Part shown: positions 1-4,580 of the stretch, piece by piece
Layout: each line of letters starts with the position of its first letter
How positions within the stretch are numbered: the stretch's first letter is position 1
NCBI GenBank assembly: GCA_001303705.1
Contig: LJUI01000116.1
Coordinates: 1 to 8,082 of the forward strand
Direction: 5' to 3'
DNA: 8,082 bases
Source: a candidate division TA06 bacterium SM23_40
GTDB taxonomy: Bacteria > LJUI01 > SM1-40
The notes under the pieces: generated by a model
Seen by the model: the letters and a program-made list of their open reading frames with translations, nothing else
Told to the model about the DNA's origin: nothing
Database searches by the model: none
Made by a program: the position numbers and the translations under genes

Positions 1-1
1 G

Positions 2-58
2 TGCCGGCCTCGCCTCCTGGAGCTTGATAGGGCCGTTGTCCGGCGGCTGGACGCTTAG
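2..58 (+). CDS. possible C-terminal tail of an upstream gene (partial)
   Basis: Reading from base 2, an open frame of 18 codons ends in TAG at 56-58 and gives a charged, helix-like tail rich in Leu, Arg and Asp (ends RRLDA). The start is outside the window and no domain can be recognised. Another frame closes at TGA 25-27 and is equally possible. This is a weak call based only on composition. Confidence 0.2.
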   Translation, partial: CRPRLLELDRAVVRRLDA

Positions 59-286
59 CCTCCCCCCGAGGTGGCAGACGTCGGAGCCCCTCAGGCTCCC
101 CGGGCAGAACTCGAACCTGAGGGACAAGGCAACTTCAATCTGGACCTCGCCGATCCACAAGGATGTGTGGATCCGCAAGCCTCGGAGGCGTACTCAAGAC
201 CCGCCACCATGGTAACACCCGTTACTATTTTCTCTTACGTCGAAACTCCTCCCCGCCGGATACCCCAAGATTCTTCGATTTCGGGG
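59..286. other. non-coding stretch with inverted repeats
   Basis: No reading frame here has a ribosome-binding site, a recognisable product or the codon choice of the neighbouring genes. What is visible is potential RNA structure. GGAGCC at 83-88 pairs with GGCTCC at 94-99 (6 bp, 5-nt loop). The overlapping CCCTCAGG at 88-95 pairs with CCTGAGGG at 116-123 (8 bp), and the two folds exclude each other. Further on, GATCCACA at 152-159 pairs with TGTGGATC at 166-173 (8 bp, 6-nt loop). None is followed by a T-run, so they are not classic intrinsic terminators. From about 210 the sequence becomes A/T-richer, as expected upstream of a promoter. It may be the 3' untranslated region of an upstream transcript or a small RNA; neither can be shown. 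Confidence 0.4.
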
Positions 287-315
287 TTGACAGAGTTCTG
301 GCTTTAGTATATTAT
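287..315 (+). promoter_or_regulatory. sigma70-type promoter of the iron (feo) operon
   Basis: A perfect -35 TTGACA lies at 287-292. After a 17-bp spacer comes TATTAT at 310-315, one base from the -10 consensus. TATATT at 308-313 is an alternative -10 with a 15-bp spacer. Transcription would start near 321-323, giving a leader of about 120 nt before the regulator gene. The promoter overlaps a DtxR-box-like palindrome, so metal-dependent autorepression is likely. Confidence 0.75.
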
Positions 316-332
316 TAGGGTATCCGAACAAT
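311..332. promoter_or_regulatory. putative DtxR-family operator over the -10
   Basis: The core at 315-328 has the imperfect palindrome TTnGGnTAnCCnAA. Symmetry continues outward at 311-313 and 330-332. It resembles the corynebacterial DtxR box (TTAGGTTAGCCTAACCTAA), matching 12 of the first 15 positions when aligned from base 315. It covers the end of the -10 and the expected transcription start, so bound protein would block RNA polymerase. The first gene of the transcript encodes a DtxR-family repressor, which makes autoregulation the simplest reading. The resemblance was judged by eye. Confidence 0.55.
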
Positions 333-352
333 TATCGGCCCCGCGAATCGGT

Positions 353-423
353 GGCTGGCCCTCCCGGAGAGGGCCGGCTCAGGTCCCGGTGGAGGCTATG
401 TCACAGGCCAGTCCGCCTTCACC
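353..423 (+). promoter_or_regulatory. structured leader of the regulator mRNA: two strong hairpins
   Basis: Two stem-loops follow each other in the untranslated leader. The first pairs 353-363 with 369-379: 11 bp with two G-U pairs, core GGCCCTC/GAGGGCC, loop CCGGA. The second pairs GGTGGAGGC at 388-396 with GCCTTCACC at 415-423 (9 bp, one G-U) around an 18-nt loop. The second ends 7 nt before the AGGAG ribosome-binding site at 431-435. There is no T-run after either, so terminator function is unlikely. They could protect the mRNA or influence translation; no known riboswitch class was recognised. Confidence 0.5.
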
Positions 424-443
424 CTCAAACAGGAGCGAATACA

Positions 444-920
444 TTGGCTGATGCAAACGCTCTCTCTCCTAAGATGGAGGACTACCTCGAGGCCGTCCTC
501 TCCATCGGCAAGGAGCGCCCGGTCGTGAGGGTGAGAGACATCGCCAAGAGGTTAGATCTCCGTATGTCAACCGTCTCCGGAGCCCTCGACGCTCTATCTC
601 AGGCGGGTATGATCGAGCACGAACCCTATGAGCACGTCGAGTTGACCGAGGCTGGCCGCAAGGTGGCGGAGCGTACGGCCCATCGACATCAGGTACTTTT
701 CGACTTTCTTACCGACATACTCCGCCTCGATCCGGAGACGGCAGAACGCGATGCCTGCCGCATGGAGCATGTCGTGAGCCCGGAGACGATCGAGCGCCTG
801 ATTCAGTTCGCCGAATTCGTCGAACAATGCCCCATGGGCGAGCGGGAGCGTCTGGCGCGGCTACTGGAGTTCATCGTCCGCGATCCTGATTGCGGTGAGC
901 GGGAGGAGGTCGATCATTGA
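444..920 (+). CDS. DtxR/MntR-family metal-dependent repressor, short form without SH3 domain
   Basis: Probable iron- or manganese-sensing DNA-binding repressor of this operon. I chose TTG at 444 because AGGAG at 431-435 lies 8 nt upstream. ATG 474 is a fallback, and the longer frame from GTG 351 lacks a ribosome-binding site and crosses the leader hairpins. The 158-aa product has a winged-helix domain at about residues 10-75 (RVRDIAKRLDLRMSTVSGAL spans the recognition region) and a helical dimerisation/metal domain at about 76-145. Candidate metal ligands by comparison with the family are D13, E16, H82, C105, E108 and H109. The ACRMEHV stretch matches the DtxR site including its Cys, whereas D13 and E16 are MntR-like, so metal preference is uncertain. 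The C-terminal FeoA-like SH3 domain of DtxR/IdeR is absent, as in MntR and TroR. Its stop overlaps the feoB start (TTGA). Confidence 0.85.
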   Translation: MADANALSPKMEDYLEAVLSIGKERPVVRVRDIAKRLDLRMSTVSGALDALSQAGMIEHEPYEHVELTEAGRKVAERTAHRHQVLFDFLTDILRLDPETAERDACRMEHVVSPETIERLIQFAEFVEQCPMGERERLARLLEFIVRDPDCGEREEVDH

Positions 921-3373
921 CTGAGCGGACCACGATCGAACAACGGGGATCATCCCATCCCAGAGGGACGAGGCACTCATTGAAGAAGCATATCACCATC
1001 GCCCTTGCCGGCAATCCGAACTCCGGCAAGACGACAGTCTTCAACAACCTCACTGGAGCTCGACAACACGTCGGTAACTATCCGGGCGTGACCGTCGAGA
1101 AGAAGGAAGGGAGTTGCACCTTCGGTGATTATCACATCCACGTCGTCGACCTCCCCGGTACGTACGGCCTGAGCGCCTACTCCTTAGAAGAGATCGTCGC
1201 TCGCAACTTCGTCATCGACGAACACCCGGACGTCGTTGTCGACATCGTCGATGCCTCGAACCTGGAGCGGAATCTGTACCTCGCGGTTCAGTTCAAAGAG
1301 CTCGGCATCCCTCTGGTAGTGGCCCTCAACATGAGCGACCTCGCAGAGGCCCGCGGCATTCACATAGACGCAGAGACCCTGTCGCACCTGTTCGGCAACC
1401 CCATGGTGCCTACGGTCGCCACCAGGAAAAAGGGCATGGAGGCTCTCTTGCGAGCCGTCGTCTCCGTGGCAACTGGCAGCGCGCGCAGCCCCGGTATGAC
1501 GATCGACTATGGTCAGGAGATCGAAGAGGAGCTCGAATGTCTCGAGACCATCATCGCCGGGACCGACGGAGAGCTACGCAAGTACATACCCCGCTGGATA
1601 GCGCTCAAGCTGTTGGAGGCGGACACCGAGATCCAGAAGAAGATCGACCATAGCAACCAGGCCCCGTCCATTTCCGCACAGGCAGAGAAGAGCCGCGCAC
1701 ATCTGGCGCGCATATGCGGAGACGATCCCGAGGCAGTCATCGCCGACTACCGTTACGGCTTCCTCAAAGGAGCCGTCGAGGAGGCCGTCCGGCGACACCT
1801 GCCCGGCGATCATCTCACCGCATCGGACAAGATCGACCGCATCGTCACAAACCACGTGTTGGGCATCCCTCTATTCCTGGCGATGATGTGGGTCGTCTTT
1901 CAGCTGACATTCAGAGTGGCAGCGCCTCCCATGCAGTGGATAGAGGCTGGGACGGACTGGCTGGCACGAGTCGTCACCACAGTCGCTCCGGAGGGACATC
2001 TGCAGTCTCTCCTCGCGGACGGAGTCATCGGCGGCGTCGGAGGCGTTATCGTCTTCCTCCCCAACATCCTTCTCCTTTTCCTCGCCATCGCAGCACTGGA
2101 GGACTCAGGGTACATGGCGCGGGCGGCGTTCATCATGGATCGTGTCATGCATAAGATCGGGCTGCATGGCAAATCGTTCATTCCCATGCTCATTGGATTC
2201 GGCTGCTCTGTGCCGGCGATCATGGCTACGCGTATCCTCGAGGAGAGACGAGACCGTATGACAACTATCCTCGTCATCCCCCTCATAAGTTGCGGTGCAA
2301 GACTCCCGGTCTACACTCTCCTCATCGCCGCCTTCTTCCGACCCCAGGTAGCCGGGAATGTCCTTTTCTCGATCTATGTACTCGGGATCCTGGCGGCCGT
2401 GCTCGTAGCGAAACTCCTTCGTGGGACGATATTCAGCGGGCCCTCTACACCGTTCGTCATGGAGCTCCCCCCGTACCGTATCCCCACCCTGAGAGGCTTG
2501 TGTGTCCACACGTGGCAACGTGGATGGATGTATCTCAGGAAGGCGGGGACGTTTATCCTCGCGTTCTCCATCCTCATGTGGTTCCTCATGACGTTCCCCG
2601 CCGATCCGCCGCTGAATCGAGATTATCGGGCCGAAGCTGCTGACATCGAACGCGATTTTGCCTCGATCCTCCAGCCATTCGCCGCCACCCTGGGGCTGTC
2701 GCCCGAGGACCTGACACACGACGAGGAATTGAACGACCTCACCAGCCAGATCGATTCCATACACCGTACATTCACGATGCGGGTGTCAGATGGCCATCTG
2801 GAGGAAGGGACTCCGAAATACGAGGCGCTCCATGCGCGACGAGACCGCGAGCTCGCCCAGCTTCAAGAGGAACACCCTGCCCTATCACAGATCATGTTCT
2901 CGTACTTCGAGGCAAAGACCTCACACGGCGAAGCCCTGGCCCGGCTGGCAAGCGAAGAGCGGGCCGATCGCCTCGGTAAGAGCTATGCAGGACATCTCGG
3001 GCATGCCCTCGAGCCGCTCCTCAGGCCGGTCGGCTTCGACTGGAAGATCGCCGTCGCCCTGGTAGGAGGGCTGACGGCCAAGGAAGTCGTCATCTCCACC
3101 CTCGCGACGGTCTATGGCGTGGCCGAAAGCGACGAGGAAGGGGTCGCCCTCAGGGAAGCACTGCGCAGAGACCCGACCTTCAGCCCCCTCGTCGCCTACG
3201 CCCTCATGGTCTTCATACTTCTGTACGTGCCGTGCATGGTCGCCCTTATCATGATCGCCGCGGAGACAGGATCCTGGAAGTGGGCCGCGTTCGCGGCAGG
3301 CTACTCCTCTGTTCTGGCGTGGTTCGCCGCGTTTGTCGTCTACCAAGGAGGCCATCTGCTCAGACTCGGCTGA
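917..3373 (+). CDS. feoB: FeoB, ferrous iron transporter with G-protein domain
   Basis: Inner-membrane Fe(II) uptake protein. The 818-aa product starts at TTG 917, 6 nt after GGAGGAGGT and coupled to the regulator by a 4-bp overlap. TTG 980 also has a GAGG and would remove a 21-residue extension, bringing the start closer to typical FeoB. The N-terminal GTPase shows G1 GNPNSGKT (32-39), G3 DLPGTYGL (78-85) and G4 NMSD (138-141), then a helical spacer to about 300. Membrane segments begin near 317. Both Gate regions are recognisable: GFGCSVPA (427-434) with LISCGARLPVY (456-466), and GLTAKEVVIS (718-727). An acidic, coiled-coil-like hydrophilic insert of roughly 125 residues (about 562-688) separates a membrane segment from the SYAGHLGHALEPL stretch. 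This makes the protein longer than the roughly 770 residues of E. coli FeoB. No standalone FeoA or FeoC gene is present in the window. Confidence 0.97.
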   Translation: MTERTTIEQRGSSHPRGTRHSLKKHITIALAGNPNSGKTTVFNNLTGARQHVGNYPGVTVEKKEGSCTFGDYHIHVVDLPGTYGLSAYSLEEIVARNFVIDEHPDVVVDIVDASNLERNLYLAVQFKELGIPLVVALNMSDLAEARGIHIDAETLSHLFGNPMVPTVATRKKGMEALLRAVVSVATGSARSPGMTIDYGQEIEEELECLETIIAGTDGELRKYIPRWIALKLLEADTEIQKKIDHSNQAPSISAQAEKSRAHLARICGDDPEAVIADYRYGFLKGAVEEAVRRHLPGDHLTASDKIDRIVTNHVLGIPLFLAMMWVVFQLTFRVAAPPMQWIEAGTDWLARVVTTVAPEGHLQSLLADGVIGGVGGVIVFLPNILLLFLAIAALEDSGYMARAAFIMDRVMHKIGLHGKSFIPMLIGFGCSVPAIMATRILEERRDRMTTILVIPLISCGARLPVYTLLIAAFFRPQVAGNVLFSIYVLGILAAVLVAKLLRGTIFSGPSTPFVMELPPYRIPTLRGLCVHTWQRGWMYLRKAGTFILAFSILMWFLMTFPADPPLNRDYRAEAADIERDFASILQPFAATLGLSPEDLTHDEELNDLTSQIDSIHRTFTMRVSDGHLEEGTPKYEALHARRDRELAQLQEEHPALSQIMFSYFEAKTSHGEALARLASEERADRLGKSYAGHLGHALEPLLRPVGFDWKIAVALVGGLTAKEVVISTLATVYGVAESDEEGVALREALRRDPTFSPLVAYALMVFILLYVPCMVALIMIAAETGSWKWAAFAAGYSSVLAWFAAFVVYQGGHLLRLG

Positions 3374-3395
3374 TCGCCTTCGAGGAAATGATTGC

Positions 3396-3593
3396 ATGTG
3401 GGAGAAGGTCATCGTCACAGCCATCGGACTGGGAGCCGGCATACTCCTTGCGCGCCATCTCGCAAGGCTCACGCGTAACCCATCCGAGCCGCGATGTGAC
3501 AACTGCACATCAGGCGGCTGCGACGAGGATACTTCGTGCTCTATGGCGCACGGGAATACGGCACGTCAGAACTCCACCCCATCTGAGCGATGA
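3396..3593 (+). CDS. small FeoB-associated Cys-rich membrane protein
   Basis: A 65-aa protein starting at ATG 3396 with GAGGA at 3382-3386, 9 nt upstream; the frame is open further upstream but only within feoB. Residues 4-19 form one hydrophobic span (VIVTAIGLGAGILLAR) followed by a basic stretch (H21, R24, R27). Next comes a Cys cluster: C34, C37 (CDNC), C42 and C48. The polar C-terminal 16 residues are unremarkable. The layout (very short, one N-terminal membrane helix, positive stop-transfer, then CxxC-type cysteines, directly after feoB) matches the FeoB-associated Cys-rich membrane protein family, whose function is not established. A role in holding or handing over Fe(II) at the cytoplasmic face of FeoB is inference. 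It begins 22 bp after feoB and is surely co-transcribed. Confidence 0.7.
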   Translation: MWEKVIVTAIGLGAGILLARHLARLTRNPSEPRCDNCTSGGCDEDTSCSMAHGNTARQNSTPSER

Positions 3594-3630
3594 GGCATGA
3601 TGGCTCGACCGAATGCGAACAGGAGACGAA

Positions 3631-4341
3631 ATGGCACATAACCGCGGCGGACGCGATCCGAATGCGAATCTCAGGCGCCAGCTGGCTCACGTCTTCGCCA
3701 GAGAGGGGCTCGCCCACTCTGAAGAGCTCGACGCGGTCATCGACGTATTCCTCGCCGCCGACCGACACCTCTCCGTAACCGAAGCCAAGGAGGCACTCGA
3801 GCGCAGGGGGCTCCACCTCGACGCGGAGGCGATACGGGATGCGCTCGATCTCCTCGTCAGCTACGGACTCGCGACCAAGAGAACGTTTGAGAGTGCAGAA
3901 CCCAGATATGAGCATCTTCACGTCGGCGAACATCACGACCACTTCATCTGCACGCGGTGCGGCAAGATCATGGAACTCCGATCGGACGAGATCGAAACCC
4001 TCCAGAACGACCTCAGTCAATCAATGGGTTTCCGTCCGCTGAGCCACAAGCTCGAGCTGTACGGACTGTGCGGCGACTGCTGCGGCCCGCCGAGTGAATT
4101 AATCCCGCTGGCCATGGTGCCGACAGGAGCATCGGTCGAACTCGTTGATGTCCGGGGTGGATTCGGGGTGCGGCACCATCTGCAACGCATGGGCCTGCGC
4201 ATCGGAGATCAGGTCAACGTCGTCCATAACCAGGGCTTCGGTCACATGATCCTGGCTGTAGGGGATACGAGACTGGTGCTGGGGCAGCGGATGGCCGAGA
4301 AGCTGCTCGTGCGTGCGGAAGAGCCGCCGGAAGAAGATTGA
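3631..4341 (+). CDS. Fur-family repressor fused to a FeoA domain
   Basis: The 236-aa product starts at ATG 3631, preceded by AGGAG at 3621-3625; an in-frame ATG at 3613 has no ribosome-binding site. Residues 11-95 form the Fur winged helix. Residues 100-150 are a well-preserved Fur metal/dimerisation region: HHDH (101-104), CTRC (107-110), E115, H139 (LSHKLELYGLC) and CGDC (147-150). The two CxxC pairs are the usual structural zinc site, and the His/Glu residues fit the regulatory metal site. Residues 157-229 are a complete FeoA/SH3-like domain (LIPLAMVPTGASVELVDV, LQRMGLRIGDQV, MILAVGDTRLVLGQRMAEKLLV). FeoA normally binds or stimulates FeoB, while Fur represses iron-uptake genes when iron is bound. 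Here both lie in one chain as the last gene of a feo operon. Either the FeoA domain still contacts FeoB, or it acts like the SH3 domain of DtxR as an intramolecular regulator. No frameshift or stop separates the domains, and the linker is only about 6 residues. Confidence 0.92.
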   Translation: MAHNRGGRDPNANLRRQLAHVFAREGLAHSEELDAVIDVFLAADRHLSVTEAKEALERRGLHLDAEAIRDALDLLVSYGLATKRTFESAEPRYEHLHVGEHHDHFICTRCGKIMELRSDEIETLQNDLSQSMGFRPLSHKLELYGLCGDCCGPPSELIPLAMVPTGASVELVDVRGGFGVRHHLQRMGLRIGDQVNVVHNQGFGHMILAVGDTRLVLGQRMAEKLLVRAEEPPEED

Positions 4342-4366
4342 AACCAGAGGACGAATCGAGTATATT
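4338..4366 (+). promoter_or_regulatory. sigma70-type promoter of the gpgS operon
   Basis: TTGAAA at 4338-4343 overlaps the TGA stop of the Fur-FeoA gene. It is followed by a 17-bp spacer and TATATT at 4361-4366, each hexamer one base from consensus. The 9-mer AGTATATTA at 4359-4367 also occurs at the feo promoter (306-314). Transcription would begin near 4373, about 208 nt before the first start codon. No DtxR- or Fur-box-like palindrome was seen here, so the second operon is probably not iron-controlled by the same means. There is no terminator between the operons, so some read-through from feo is expected. Confidence 0.7.
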
Positions 4367-4372
4367 ACCACT

Positions 4373-4580
4373 AGTTAGAGGAGCTGGTCCGCTATATGAG
4401 ATGGCTCACGGCGCCACGCTGGTCTCTCTCCTGAGAGCCGGCGCTGTGCGGCAGCCAGGAGTAGGAGCCGGTTTCACAGTGTGTACAGGGGTGGCTGGCC
4501 GCAACGGAATCGCAGTGAACCTGAAAAGGAGGGCGGACTATAGAGAAGATCGGCTCCCCGATCAGGGAGACCAGAGAGCT
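4373..4580 (+). ncRNA. long structured 5' leader, candidate cis-regulatory RNA
   Basis: About 208 nt lie between the predicted transcription start and ATG 4581. By eye it folds as a closed domain. P1 pairs 4385-4393 with 4532-4540 (9 pairs including two G-U; core GTCCGC/GCGGAC). P2 pairs GCGCC 4411-4415 with GGCGC 4440-4444, then GG/CC and CTCTC 4424-4428 with GAGAG 4433-4437 around a TCCT loop. P3 pairs GCGGCAGCCA 4448-4457 with TGGCTGGCCGC 4492-4502 (10 bp, one bulge). The strand 4503-4531 inside P1 is single-stranded and purine-rich (AACGGAA, GAAAAGGAG). The AGGAGG at 4527-4532 has no start codon in reach, so it is not a simple ribosome-binding site. The stretch can be read through in the frame of the next gene, but its codons (AGA, GGA, CTA, TTA, ATA) differ from the neighbours and it matches nothing in the M20 fold. 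I could not match it to TPP, FMN, SAM, cobalamin, glycine, lysine, guanidine or c-di-GMP classes. Confidence 0.5.
4548..4569 (+). promoter_or_regulatory. alternative hairpins next to the ribosome-binding site
   Basis: GATCGG at 4548-4553 pairs perfectly with CCGATC at 4558-4563 (6 bp, loop CTCC). The overlapping CTCCC at 4554-4558 can instead pair with GGGAG at 4565-4569 (5 bp, loop CGATCA). The second fold hides GGGAGA (4565-4570), the best Shine-Dalgarno candidate for ATG 4581, and the first leaves it free. The two cannot form together. This is the arrangement expected of a translational on/off platform below a leader domain, but short inverted repeats also arise by chance. Confidence 0.35.

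Noticed and set aside
104-126. A tRNA T-arm-like sequence on the minus strand (GGTTCGAGT with partial stem).
   Set aside because: One stem position is mismatched, and no matching acceptor, D-arm or anticodon arm was found at the proper distances.
71-307. A 78-codon frame upstream of the feo promoter.
   Set aside because: It has no ribosome-binding site and no recognisable product, and its 3' end runs through the TTGACA and -10 region.
351-443. GTG 351 as the start of the DtxR-type regulator.
   Set aside because: It has no ribosome-binding site and lies in the hairpin leader. The added residues are Arg/Pro-rich without homology to the family, while TTG 444 has AGGAG at 8 nt.
3613-3630. ATG 3613 as the start of the Fur-FeoA protein.
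   Set aside because: There is no ribosome-binding site before it, while AGGAG at 3621-3625 is correctly placed for ATG 3631.
4381-4450. Resemblance of CTGGTCC to the guanidine (ykkC) riboswitch and of nearby words to cobalamin elements.
   Set aside because: Only short words match; the other conserved blocks of those classes are missing or in the wrong order.
4338-4580. An N-terminal extension of the M20-like protein starting at TTG 4338, overlapping the previous stop as TTGA.
   Set aside because: It would add 81 residues with no match to the fold. Its codons are atypical for the window, the stretch contains a near-consensus promoter and stable RNA stems, and ATG 4581 gives a normal M20 start.
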